DNA of 64,000 nucleotides from NCBI GenBank assembly GCA_013368325.1, contig JAACJK010000172.1:1-64000 (forward strand), in the 5' to 3' direction. Under the pieces are notes generated by a model, which was given only the letters and a program-made list of their open reading frames with translations, was not told the origin of the DNA and did not search any database. Positions 13,031 through 26,480 of the stretch are shown piece by piece; within the stretch, counting starts at the first letter, position 1, and the number at the start of each line of letters is the position of its first letter. The position numbers and the translations under genes are program-made. The DNA is from Ephemerocybe angulata. Lineage: Eukaryota; Basidiomycota; Agaricomycetes; Agaricales; Psathyrellaceae.

Positions 13031-13387
13031 CTGCGACCCGCTGCGGTAGCCCGTCAGTACTTCAGTCCTTCTCTTTTCTTTCTATCTCTCCTTTAGGTTT
13101 TCGCATGCAATTTCGCCCTCATTCATGTTATGTAGACTTCTTAGCCCATTTTCTCGGATCTATCACGTATCTTAAGCATTCGGAAGCATTTCATACCCTA
13201 GTTCACCAAATATTTCATTTTCTCCTGCATTTCCATCGTATCGTCAAAAGGGGTCTGTGTGCGCCCGAAATTTCAATGCGAATACCGTCCCGTTATTTTA
13301 CAAGATAGAATACATTTCCTCTTCATCATCCAGCAGGTTATAGATTGCGAACAGTGTTTAAGCGCCCGCACCCAAATGCAGCTTGCA
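13031..13387. other. Convergent 3' region, T-rich
   Basis: Tail-to-tail gap between the arrestin-like gene and the aminotransferase. It is T-rich on the plus strand, as expected of 3' untranslated sequence. No gene seen. Confidence 0.5.
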
Positions 13388-15020
13388 TCATGAGTGGATC
13401 TCCTCGGTAAGCACCGTCGCCAATCGTTTGATCGCTTCTTCGGTAGCCTCGTCCGAAAGCAAGCTAAAGGACACCCGCACCCGCGCCGTCTGGCGCCCGT
13501 CGACGAACGAGGTCGCCCCAGGGAGCACAAGCACCCCGCGATCAATCGCCTTACTGCGGATGAACGTCGTCGAGTCCCCGTCGATTTCTACATTCTGAAG
13601 ATCGACGCTCGCAGGCAGCTTGAGCTTGATCCAGAAGAACATCGCAGCGTCGGGCTGCGTCCATTCTGCGATCCCTTTCATGTGGCGGTCAAGGGCGGCG
13701 GCCATGACGTCTCGCCGGCGCTTGTAGAAGTTTGCGGCGTTCTGAACGTGTTTGAGGAAGCCGTCGATCCCCCATTCCTTCAGAACCTTGATCGCGAGGA
13801 TTTGGGAGATGGAGGAAGCTTGCACAACGTTGATCATGCTCTACATGGGCGCTGTGAATTCAGAAACGGCCGAGAGGTCCAGGGTACGAGATACGCACAT
13901 GCGCTTCGATTGCACCCAGAAGGCGGTCCGGTCCTGTAAGCCAGCCAAGGCGGAGTCCAGCGGCCATGACTTTGCTGAAGCTGTCGAAGCGCAGGACTCT
14001 TCCCACTTCGCCCAGAATCTTGCCTTCCAGGGAGAAGTAGGACGGAGGACGGGGACGGTCGCCGTAGTAGAGGAAGTAGTACGGATCGTCTTCAAGGATG
14101 ATGAAATCGTGTTTCTTTGCTAATTTAAGCATTTTGACGCGTCTCTCGTAGCTCGCTGTGACTCCTGCTGGGTTGGAGCCGAACTGTTCCGCTTCAGTTG
14201 GATGTGGAAAGCACAACGGGACTAAAATTACGCACGGGAATGGTGTACACGACCTTGGGCTTAGGTTTCGATGAATCCCAGTTGTCCAGCACCTTTTCGA
14301 GGTCGGAGGCGATGATTCCATCGTTGTCGACATCGATACTAACGTATTTGCATCCCAGTGCGGTCATGATCGGCGTTGCACCTCTGTTACAAGGACGACC
14401 ATGTCGATTCAATCTTCGAGCAAGCTGTTTCCAAGTTGACGAGGACTTACGGGTATGTAGGACCTTCCACGATGACAGTATCCCCAGGGTTCAAGAGCGC
14501 GTTGAAAGCCTTGTACAATAGATCTTGGCTTCCCGCTCCGATGCTAACCCTCCATCCTTCGTTCAGTCCCCTCGAATGCACGCGCTCAGTCAAAGTGGTG
14601 AGCCAGTCCCTAAGCTCCTTCTCGCCAGGGGCCATGCCATACTGCATGGCGACATGAAGTTCTTCGTCCTTGATGGTGAGCTCCTTCGTCACCTGCTCCC
14701 CGGCGGCACCGGGAGATCGCACTCCTAAGTGGATGTACTCAAACGGGAAGGTATCTGGATGGGGTTTCCCTGCGAGCAGCGAGAGAAGGCCTGGGTTGGA
14801 CTCGGCGGAGAACAGTTCCCATACTGTGAAGTTGAAGGCCTGTCAGTCTTTTGTTCGTACTTCCGGCTCGACGAAATCGAGTCATAGAGAACGACATACG
14901 TGGAGATGGCTTGCGTGCACTAGCGCTTACAGATAATCTGTCCTCGTAGAACTGCACTGGGAGTATCGTGGGTCTGCTTGCTGCAGCGGGGGCTTCGGTC
15001 GATTGTGGTTGAGGAGACAT
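13388..15020 (-). CDS. PLP-dependent aminotransferase (aromatic / 2-aminoadipate type)
   Basis: This fold-type I aminotransferase resembles the fungal Aro8/2-aminoadipate/kynurenine group, which moves amino groups between aromatic or aminoadipate substrates and 2-oxo acids. The protein starts MSPQPQSTEAPAA. It contains LLYKAFNALLNPGDTVIVEG, then FIILEDDPYYFLYYG, then the cofactor lysine in RFDSFSKVMAAGLRLGW (about 13970-14010). It ends with VRVSFSLLSDEATEEAIKRL. At least six exons are needed. I place the start at 15020, because upstream in-frame sequence looks non-coding and a TATA-like motif sits about 40 bp away. A paralogue lies at 37352-39672. Substrate cannot be told from sequence alone. 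Confidence 0.85.
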
Positions 15021-15055
15021 GGTCAAGGTCGACTGAGCAGAGAAGGGATACTCCG

Positions 15056-15066
15056 ACCTATATACC
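15056..15066 (-). promoter_or_regulatory. TATA-like element of aminotransferase gene
   Basis: TATATAGG on the minus strand about 40 bp upstream of the ATG at 15020. A similar TATATAG precedes the paralogue at 39672. Confidence 0.35.
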
Positions 15067-15742
15067 GTTCGGGTTGGAAAATCAAAGAGTCCACGAGCCG
15101 CCCAATTTGCCGCCCATGTCCGAACATATCTTGATAACGGCTGGTCTCTCTCGGTTGACTGTTGTCGATGAACCAAGACGAACCATAACGGCTCATAACG
15201 GCCGAAGGTCTGTAGAGGTCTGTTCCCCGGATAAAGAGCGCGCCCCACGCGAGGCGAGACGCGTGGACATCGAGGTCGATTGGGTCGGACTATGACGCGA
15301 TGGGTTGATTAGACGCGGCGTCGCTGGAGTCATAAAGCCTTGGATACGTTCAAATAACGACTGCGCGTGTCTCGTGTTGTGTTCCGTTGGCTATCCGAAG
15401 ATTTTTATAGCCATGTAATCAGAGGAGGTGGTAGTCGTGGTCGAAGGTCTACACCAAAAGTGATCGTAAATCAGAACGTCATTGCCCAGTGCCACAATGC
15501 GGGGAAGGATTTGCACTGGTGAGTGCTATCAGCACATCTTGTCTGGACCTGTTCGGAAGTTATGCAAGATACAAGAAGCGTGTTTTATTTGGCGAAGGGG
15601 ATACACTGGTGCCAAGATGAGACTACTTTTGTTTTTCGACAGAAAGAACACGGCCCTCGAAATGGGGCCAGGAAAGATAAAGATATGGGCATTGGAAGGG
15701 AAAAGAGGGTAGAATGCATGTGGCGTCGTGGTAACCTTCCTC
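15067..15742. other. Intergenic between aminotransferase start and glucoamylase end
   Basis: No coding sequence is supported. The part near 15600-15742 is probably glucoamylase 3' untranslated region. Confidence 0.4.
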
Positions 15743-17975
<2,233 letters not shown>

Positions 17976-18059
17976 GGTGAAGAAGGAGTAGAGAGGCTGA
18001 GGGTCCCAAACGTCGTTGAAATGAGTGACTGGGTGAAGATAGACGAGCTTTTCGCCCTT

Positions 18060-18070
18060 GCTCTTATACT
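18060..18070 (-). promoter_or_regulatory. TATA-like element of glucoamylase gene
   Basis: TATAAGAG on the minus strand, about 90 bp upstream of the ATG at 17975. Confidence 0.35.
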
Positions 18071-18264
18071 CGATGAGTGCTGTCCATAAGGTATGGCTCG
18101 TGAAATCGAACCCTGCTTGTTCGCAGGGAAGTGGCGTCACCAAGGCAAGAACCGCGAGGGGCACAAACACGAGAACTATAGTTCGGAGGCAAAGAAAATC
18201 ACCTATTCGGGAAGCCACAGTGTATGTATGGGGTGGAAGAAGCGGATTGTGGCAAGATGGTGAC

Positions 18265-18800
18265 GGTGCTAAGCGGTGCTAAGCGGTGGCCGGCAAAGGA
18301 CGTAGACCGTTGAAGGCAAGCTGAGAGGCTGACGAGTTGGCAAAGCGCGGGGTTGATCTCGAAGGCTGCGTAGAGATGGATCCGTCGGCGGCGTTTTGCC
18401 ACCCGTCCCTTCCATGCAACTGCCCGTTAAACTTGACCACTGGGGACTATAATAGTATGTCAAGGCCGTCACATCTGAGTGTGGAGCCAACGAACCTTGA
18501 AATCCCAGGATTAAGGTTGTGTTTGCAATTGAACGCAACTCAGAAGCCTCGACGATGTCAATGATCGCCCCCAGAATTCCCCGCATCCCTTACTCCGCCC
18601 AATTGGGCTCAGGAAGCATTCGCCTGGGATTACTTGGTATAAATACGGCTGTCCATATGATTACCTTTCACTTATCGATGGTGATGGATACCTTGGGCTT
18701 CCAATGAGATCTTGGCTTACTGTAACTGTCCACCGAAAGGCCGACATGGTAGAGACTCGGAGAGTGGGTTTACATAACAAGCTTTTGTGACTGGGGCCCA
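18265..18800 (-). promoter_or_regulatory. Candidate glucoamylase upstream region with repressor-type sites
   Basis: A direct repeat GGTGCTAAGC occurs twice at 18265-18285. SYGGRG-type hexamers, the consensus of CreA/Mig1 carbon-catabolite repressors, occur at 18347 (GCGGGG), 18440 (CTGGGG) and 18791 (CTGGGG). Such short motifs arise by chance, so this is only a suggestion. Apart from these I see no gene between 17976 and 19482. Confidence 0.25.
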
Positions 18801-19482
18801 TTGACATCGTACTTTCAACGGACGACTTTCATGCAAAGCTTCAAGGAGAATAGTGGTGGCTTTTGTACCAAATCGCTGCACACGAAGGCAGTCATTCTTA
18901 GCCATTTCCGATCCTTGGTATTGTCCGCAGCAGAAAGAGGCAGAGAAAGATTGAGCTGATTTCTAGGATAGTAATGCATGAGAACATAGAACGTCCTTGT
19001 GTTATTTGCAATTCCCCATAACATATGCAACAGACTTCATGGTTTGCGAATCCTGCTATTAGTCGATCGTTGTCAACCCCAAACCCCATGTTTCCATCAG
19101 CAGAAGAAGTCGAGGGTGAGTGCCAATGTACGGCAAACCTGGGGTGTTACTACCGATGTCAGAATCGATCTCCCACCAAATTTCGATAGAGCAAGATGTG
19201 TCGTCATTCTATATCATATGGCAATGGCGTGGATTTAGCTGCGCAGCTGCCAGCCGGGAGGCAGAAAATCGAATGTCATGGCAGAAGGGTACGAGAAGAA
19301 AAGTTCAGAAGGCTGTTGGCGCACCGCAGGAATGATGGCAAATATCAGACTGGCACGTGGAGCGTTGCCCGAATGGGCGAGCGGCGAGCTCGCTCCCAGA
19401 CCCTGCCTGCTGCACGCAGCCACTACCACCGTCAAGCAGCGACGAACGCTGTCGAGCGCATACCTTATACAAGACCTCCAGA

Positions 19483-21015
19483 ATGGTCTTTGGCCTGCTC
19501 TGGCTTCTCTATTGCACCTTATCAACCCTCGCAACACCAGTCGAATTTCAACGGAACCAAACCTTTGTCGCGAAGTCTGAACGCTCCCTGTTTTGGGGAT
19601 GGGCATGGGGCACAGAGAGTACCGTTTCGATTGTTGACCGAACGCCTCCCATTTCTTTCCCTTCAAGACCAGGTGTGTGAACTCTTACGCATTAGACGAC
19701 TAGGGACTGACATACGAGACTTGTAGCTGCATTTGGCGCTGAAATTAATGATCCGATTCTTGGATATGTTATTCCCCTCTCCTCCTTCACGAAACCGTGT
19801 CCTTCCAACTCGACAAACTTTGAAGAACATCCTGATAACTCTGCCTGTCCGAACCTCTGCCTGACTGGATCCCACCAACCAGGTGATATCTGGATCGCAC
19901 TGGTGCAGCGAGGCAAATGCGAGTTTGTCAGAAAGGTTCGGGAAGCCCAACGATTAGGCGCTCGTGCTGTCGTTGTCGGAGGTCTCGATCCTGATAAGAC
20001 TGGATATCCTGATACTTTAGTGAATATGTATAGTCCTGGTAGGCATTCCCCGTCGCTTTCTGCTGAAGTAGTGTCTAACCATTCTCTCATTATTAGAGGA
20101 TTCTTCTGATGTGAACATACCAGCAACCTACATCAAGTACTCAGACTATATGCAGCTCTACACGTTGATCCAATCCTCGAATACTACCCACTCTGGATTC
20201 AGGACCCTCTCTCTGTATATCACCGCGGAATACTCAGCTTGGGAATGGTACTCGTGAGTCGTCATTCTCTCCGCTTCCAGGCTCTTTATTAATCGCAAGC
20301 ACAGACCCATTATAACGTTTATCATCATCCTATTGCTACCTTCAACGTTAACATTTGTTACCCTTCTCGTTCACCGCATCAGGGCAGCTCGGGCGGCTCA
20401 AAGAGACCGTGCACCTGAAAACGTTGTTAGGGGCCTTCCATGGAGAGTTTGGACAGGCTCAGGCTGGGAAAAGCACGATGGAGCAGAAGACCCTGATTCA
20501 GTGCCTACCAACGTCGACCTAGAAGAAGGCGTAGTGACACCGGACAAAAGCGACGACGATCAGAACGCTTCCACCTCACATCCTACTACGCCTCCTGCTG
20601 CACCCTCCCCAGAGCAGCCTTGGTTCGAGTCCCAGCAGGAGTGTGCCATATGCTTATCAGAGTTTGTGAAGGGAGACAAAGTCCGAGTTTTACCCTGCCA
20701 TCATATCTTCCATTTACATGAGGTTGATGAATGGCTGATTCAACGCAAGAAACTGGTGAGCATGCGCATCTTCCTTCGTTATGGAACGGTCTTCTCACCA
20801 AAAATGTGCAGTGCCCTGTCTGCAAAGCCGATGTAACGCAGCCTCCTCCAGCACTTCGATCGCAAGCTCCAGCATCTCCCACCTCTGAGGCAACACCAGA
20901 AACACCAGCAAGCCCCACTCTAGCAGCGTCCTCCGAGCCATCCCCCCCACGACCAGTAACGCCCACCGAACGAACCCCACTTCTACGACATAACTCGGAC
21001 GCCGGATCTGTGTGA
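19483..21015 (+). CDS. PA-TM-RING membrane E3 ubiquitin ligase
   Basis: Five exons (19483-19672, 19727-20038, 20097-20253, 20305-20755, 20812-21015) join in frame to 437 residues. Order: signal sequence [17 protein letters not shown]; a protease-associated domain with [19 protein letters not shown] and AVVVGG; a membrane segment [20 protein letters not shown]; and a cytosolic RING-H2 domain starting [19 protein letters not shown] and closing at [11 protein letters not shown] Pro/Ser-rich tail ends in [12 protein letters not shown]. This architecture belongs to endomembrane ubiquitin ligases that use the lumenal PA domain to bind cargo. The fifth zinc-ligand position, normally Cys, is Glu ([11 protein letters not shown]). 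The start at 19483 is the Met that opens the signal sequence. Confidence 0.9.
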
Positions 21016-21584
21016 ATCTGTTTCTCTACCCTTTCCTCAGCCGTACTGTAATATATATACTGTGCCTTCTCTCCTGGGCTGCGTTTGGGCAGATGTTTGT
21101 ACTATATACCGAACGACGTTTTATGAAGATGACAAGTGTTTACCGTCGATGCTCTCTTTCATTCCGGGGCTTAAACGAGCGAGGAGACAGGACCCATATC
21201 TCTGCACCGATCTTGCGGTTTCTTACCCACTTCTTCGACAGGTCTTCGCGGCCCAGAAAGGCAGTCTGAAAGAGCGCATTGACCCTGCAGAGGGAGCACG
21301 TGAAGAGGCTCCATTACGTTGATTTGATGGCTCCTCTATTGTCTTCTGTCCCGACCTCCCGACCTCCGCCTGGAATGAACGGTGCTGCGAAGAGATGTCG
21401 TTCTCTTTGACTTCTATAACTCCGTTTTCAGTCTCTATACATCCCGGATACGCGTCTTCCGCCTCGAGTCTATGGTTTGTGGACCGGACCTCGGCAGATG
21501 TCGATTGTGTGCTCGAATTGTCCTCTCACAATTGACAAGCCCCTCCTTGCGGAATTGGACCAGGAAATAGCGAAGAAAACGGAT

Positions 21585-21887
21585 TTACGCCATCTGACTT
21601 CGGAGAATAACATTCGCGTTCGGATCGAAGTGGCTTTTGACGCGAGCTGAAGTGCCTTCGGAGGACAGAAGCATGAACGGAGACGAAGGAAGACTCGAAC
21701 ACATATCGCTACCATACTCACGTTCTCCGGCAACGAATGTCGCTATGTCGTGGTCCGAAGCCCACTCGGCGAGAGCAATGCTTCCATCGTCGTTCCGAGA
21801 CGAGGTCGAGTAGACGGTTCCGTGTTCTGTCCCACCTGGTCGTCCAGGATATCGGCGCTTTATAGAAAATTCCACGCCAGCGTTCAT
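21585..21887 (-). CDS. Possible small hypothetical protein
   Basis: A small open frame begins MNAGVEFSIKRRYPGRPGG and ends NANVILRSQMA. It can be read straight through, or spliced over an in-frame GT-AG gap after DIATFVAGE. The codon choice looks plausible and the ends are closed by stops, but I recognise no family. It may be a fragment or chance. It sits alone in a 2-kb gap. Confidence 0.25.
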   Translation of the reverse strand: MNAGVEFSIKRRYPGRPGGTEHGTVYSTSSRNDDGSIALAEWASDHDIATFVAGEREYGSDMCSSLPSSPFMLLSSEGTSARVKSHFDPNANVILRSQMA

Positions 21888-21935
21888 AGAAAGGTGGGAG
21901 TGCACTATTCCCAAAGGACTGAATTAAACTTTTGA

Positions 21936-23026
21936 CCTAACCAAAACTATCTATTCGTCACACAATTTGCCTCGAAAGAGGGGTTTCTTTTCTAGATACT
22001 CGCGTTCATCTCCACCATCTTCCCATCATCGTACCAGTATCCATTAGAGCCTTCCCTTTCGGGCTCGTACGAATATTTGATGGCGCGTTTACGCAGGGAC
22101 CACCGGCCCACAGATGACAATAAGGAATCAGGAACCAGCACATCTTCACCCAAATCTGCCCCGGACTATAACAATAAAGAAGTTATTCCTTATCCTCATT
22201 TCCTCATGGCCATATTTCTATCAAACTTACCAACCGCGTAAAACTGGTGCCGGCAGTCACACTATCTCTCTCTTCACTGCTGAAAGCCGGAGCCCCCCCT
22301 CCCGCCCAAAACTCCCCTTTGTTTCTACGGCTCTTTTGGTCCTTCTTTGGCCGTTATTGTCCTAGTAACCCATTTCCAGTCCCCAATACCTACTTGTTCA
22401 GTCTCTACTGACTCTGTCAAGACGCGACTGACAGAACACTTCATTCTCTCTCTTTTGTCAGATGCGATAACTCTTTTAGGGAGTTCGAAGACACTATCTC
22501 GAGCACGTTTCGACTTGATCTCGCATCTATTGCCTCGTGAGTGTGCATCTCTTCTCCTTGAGTCTGTACACATGTATCCTGCCTTCGAAGCATTACATTG
22601 GTCTGATTAAAACCACCATAGGTACGAGCAGAAGAAAGTTATAGGTATGTCGGCGTTTTATGTTACATTCCGGGGTTCAGACCCGCCGACCGCATTGTCC
22701 TGTCTTACAAGACCTCCTCCGACTATACCCAGGTGCCCGCCCAAACAAAAGGTCTCTACCGTATTGTCTGGCATTCCAGGGAAATTAACAAAATACAGAA
22801 AATATATAGCCCTTGGCGACAACCTACTCTCTCCCTCGCTTCTGTTTGGACTTCCTTCGTTCTCCCCGACAACCAACGCGTAATAATTGCACGGAGGAGG
22901 CGTCGTCGGCACAACCTCAACATTTCCGTTATCCTACCCCGTCCCGTCGTCACCTAGGACTTTCATTTGTGTCTGCCGATCTCGCCTTCAAGCAATTCGT
23001 TGCCTCGATTACCAGACTTTGACTCC
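21936..23026. other. Pyrimidine-rich upstream region of CCCH gene
   Basis: No coding region is supported. On the plus strand the stretch is rich in C and T tracts and contains several possible splice-like sites, so it may be a long spliced leader of the CCCH gene. Part of it is presumably promoter. Confidence 0.4.
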
Positions 23027-25101
23027 ATGGAGTACCGCGAGTCTATCCCGTCGTCAGCAGGCGATTTGTTCCAGGCTACTTCCAGGAAGCCTCCCCCTTT
23101 GCATAAGAGACACAGTACGAGCCTATTCTTATGCATCTTTCCCCCCTTCGTTGCCATCTCACCATGTGTATCTTCCTCATAGCCAAGCCTTGCAAGTACT
23201 ACCAGTCGAACAGATGTCCATACGCCGCCGATGTGTGCAACTTTGCCCATGTCATCGCCCCGCCGATGGAGGAGGAAAGCAGGGCGTTATGCCGATACTA
23301 TAGTGCGGGAAAATGCTCGAATGGTTCGCAGTGTCGATACAGGCATCCCGATGACCATGGTTTGTCCCTATGCACTATCGCATGCGCCGCCGATGTTGAC
23401 CCTTATTTCGTAGGCGAGGTCCTTCCGCCTTACAAGCCTAATGGCTTGCGTCTCAGCATTCCCGAATCCCATTGGCACGGTGCCCATCCTCCTCACGAAA
23501 AGGTGATAACCACTTCCCATCATTGGTATCATATCACTCAACGGTGATGCCTTCCACATAGACCTTTGCAGAACAGAGTCCATTGTATGGAAGCCCATAC
23601 TATCCCCAAGCCCTTCACGATTGGTCATATGCCAATGGCATCAACGTGCAATCGCCCGTGTACTTACCTCTGTACGGACCTCCCTCTCAATCGGGGGCGC
23701 ATGCCGTTATGGGTGCCGGATCTAAGCAGGATAGGCAGCGCCAGCCGTCCGCGATGGGGGCAAGCCCAATCACAAACTCGACGTCCCGTAGTTCGTACGA
23801 TTCGACCTTCAGCAGACCCAGCGTCGATGAACAAGATGACAGGCTGAGCACAGGTTCAAGTTCGTCACTTTCATCAACCAGCCCCAGCATCGTATCGGAC
23901 CACCAGCTTATCATTGCCACGACAGAGGATCCAAAGTACTCCGAACATACACACGAGTACCAGTCGCGGGTGGTCATCACAGAACAACCACGGCCTATGC
24001 ATGTCCCTCCTTCTAATATGGTGGTTATGCCGCCTCCCTTCTACGGGGCTCAGCCTGCTAGGTACCCAGGCGCGCCAGTGGAACAGCCTCTGCTGTACAC
24101 TCGTCAACCCCATCCCTCGCAGCACCAGCACGGTCATCAGTATGGGGCGACCACTCCCGTGCGCTACGGAGCGGTCACACCAGTGAGAAGCGTTCGAGAT
24201 CCTTCATCGAACCCTGGATCGAGGGCCGCCTCTCGAAGCTCGAACAGAATAAAGGCGTCAAAGTACAAGAGTGAGTTACTCGCCTCTTACAAATACGTAT
24301 GCTTATTAACCTCGTCGCGTTGCAGCTAAGCCATGCAAGTTCTGGGCCATGGACGGAACGTGCCCCAGTGGAATGGAATGCACATTGTAAGTTTGGTTCT
24401 AAACCTACCATCGAAGGTGATTCTAACTCTGGCACCACAGCCAACACGATGAAGTCCACATTCCCCCTGTGCCCCCTCTCCCACCGAGCATCAGGCCCCA
24501 GAAAACGTACTCCAGCGCTACCAGTAAACCGATGCAGGTTGACTCTTACGTCCCTCCTCATCAGCCTCAAGCGAGAGCATATCATCCCCCGCATGAACCT
24601 ATATCGCCTCCTCGGATCCACAAAGATAGCAGTCATGACGGCCAGAATACCAACAGCGTGCCTCCCACTGGCAAGAAGGAGTTCATCCCCGTTGCGTGGC
24701 GTGTCATCGGCGGGGGTGTGCGCATCGGAAACCCGGTACAGAGGGACAACCTCGATGCCTCAACCCCGTCCCTATCGTCGGATTCGGAACCGGACCACGC
24801 CCATAGGCGTGACTCTGAAGGGGGTGAGGAACGCGACAGGGAAGGAGGTTTCGATATGGCAGACTTAGACCGTTCGCTTCCAGCCCTGAATTCGGACCAG
24901 GCGGGGAAATCGGCAGGTCATGGGGGCTCAAAACATGGCACCCAGGCTGCCCGAGGATCTGGAGACACAGGCGGCCGTGATAGATCTGGCAGCGGCACCG
25001 CCAGTGCAAATGGTGGGCCATCTCGAACTCGGAAGCGGTCTAATTCGATCCCTTCTACGCCGAGCACCGCCCAGTTCATTGTTGGCAATGTAAGCTCCTG
25101 A
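23027..25101 (+). CDS. CCCH-type zinc-finger protein
   Basis: Six exons (23027-23114, 23183-23359, 23414-23502, 23562-24270, 24326-24386, 24441-25101) join in frame to 594 residues. Three CCCH fingers are visible: TKPCKYYQSNRCPYAADVCN (Cx7Cx6Cx3H), RALCRYYSAGKCSNGSQC (Cx7Cx5Cx3H), and TKPCKFWAMDGTCPSGMEC (Cx8Cx5Cx3H, completed by a His after a splice). The third finger is some 280 residues away, beyond a Ser/Gln/Pro-rich region. The C-terminal part has KKEFIPVAWRVIGGGVRIG and ends in a charged, Gly/Ser-rich tail. Such proteins usually bind RNA and affect mRNA stability or processing; the target is unknown. The stop at 25101 sits at GTAAGC, so a further 3' exon is possible. Confidence 0.85.
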
Positions 25102-25865
25102 TTTTGCTCATTGAAGATCGTGTTGTTGACCCCAGGCCATGTTCTTAGCTGTTCTCTGCTGCTGAATCTCCTGGAGTGCTCTAAAGAACATCGTGAAGCT
25201 TGTAAGATAGTATCTCACAATCCGGTCTTGGAACGTCCTCCCTCTTTCATTTATGTGTTTTGTACAATAGTCTTCGACCTTCTACCTTGTTGTTTTACTT
25301 GACACCCTTCGTTCTCTTCCCCCTCCGTTTATTTTACTGGCTTACTTATTTTACCTTCGTTCTTCCATGAGTATCACTTTTCTTCTCTCCCTCTTCCCTT
25401 CCGAGGCACGGTCCACTTCCCTCATCATAGACAACAAACAACTCAAGCTACGCCCATACCCTGCTTGGCTTCGTAATAACCAATGCCTTTCACCCCATCC
25501 TCCCATACCAACATCTCACTCTTTTGTCTCGGACACTCCCTCTTGTCGTGCGACGAGCTTTCTTTGTGGCCCCGGTGCTCTCGGGATTCACCCCCTTGAA
25601 TCTGCGTCATCTCTCCACCTCCTCGCTTTCAGAACACTTCTTGCTTTCGATATAATCACTGAATGTACTTTAGTTTTGGAACCAGCGTTCCGTAACTCCA
25701 ATCGCCATAACTTCACCCAACATCTACCTACTTATATGGTCATTACTGACGGTACGCTACTTCCTCGTCATCAGTTTGGATAGGTAAATCTCCTGCATGT
25801 TACGATTTCAACCAAGGGAAGAAGGTCGAAAAGCAACATGGTTCGTGGCGTTCACCATCTATCTA
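25102..25865. other. Convergent 3' region, pyrimidine-rich
   Basis: Gap between the ends of two convergent genes. It is rich in C and T on the plus strand. No gene is supported; a possible extra 3' exon of the CCCH gene was not convincing. Confidence 0.4.
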
Positions 25866-26346
25866 TCAATCCAACTCATCCTGCTCCATAGCCCGCTCCA
25901 AAAGCGCTTCGAGATCTTCCAGTTCGCGGCGCTTGTGGCGGTTGTTCTTGGCCGAGACGGCGTGGCTGATTCCGCTTATCGCCTTCTTCGCGATCTTGAG
26001 GGCCTTCAAGAAGAAGAGAGGCTCGCGAGCTTGGAGCTCCGCAAGCTCCTCGAGCTCCTCGCGGGTGAATATCTCGTCAGGGTCTTCACGGGCGAAAAAG
26101 TCCTCCGTGTCTTCGAGGTCCCTCCTCGTGAGCTCGTACGCGAGTTCCGGCGCACGAAGCTCGAGGCCTTCTGCTGCGATGGTAGAAAGATCACGCCTGG
26201 AGAACGGTTCTCCAAGGTCAAAAAAGGGACGATGATGGGAGAGAGAAAACAACGAACGTTTCAGATTGGAAGTCGACAGGCAGGGCGAGAGCAGGGACGA
26301 CGAGAGCGGAAGCGATGAGCGCAATGCTAGCAGTGGAGGTTTTCAT
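25866..26346 (-). CDS. Small secreted protein, possible processed cationic-peptide precursor
   Basis: Two exons (26346-26258, 26196-25866) join in frame to 139 residues. A signal peptide (MKTSTASIALIASALVVPAL) precedes an acidic middle with repeated RRDLED, AREDPDE and TREELEE units. Then comes a cationic, amphipathic stretch, FFLKALKIAKKAISGISHAV. This is followed by HKRR, a Kex2-like basic site, and an acidic end ELEDLEALLERAMEQDE. Acidic propeptide, cationic helix and basic cleavage site together suggest a secreted precursor that is cut to release a short peptide. I know no named family for it, so function is not assigned. No Cys residues are present. Confidence 0.65.
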
Positions 26347-26467
26347 TGTGATAAGAGGGTAGGGGATTATTTGGAGGAGGGTGGGTAAGCGACCAGCGCG
26401 AAGTGGAGACGAGTAAAAATGCGGGAAAGAGACCGGCTCTGGGGAAGGGTCTGCTGGGTGCAGGGGC

Positions 26468-26480
26468 CCTTTTATATATT
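26468..26480 (-). promoter_or_regulatory. TATA box of small secreted protein gene
   Basis: TATATAAAAGG on the minus strand about 125 bp upstream of the ATG at 26346, one of the best TATA matches in the window. Confidence 0.5.

Noticed and set aside
20615..20640. tRNA-like B-box (GGTTCGAGTCCC)
   Set aside because: It lies inside the RING-ligase coding exon, and no A-box or clover-leaf pairing is found around it.
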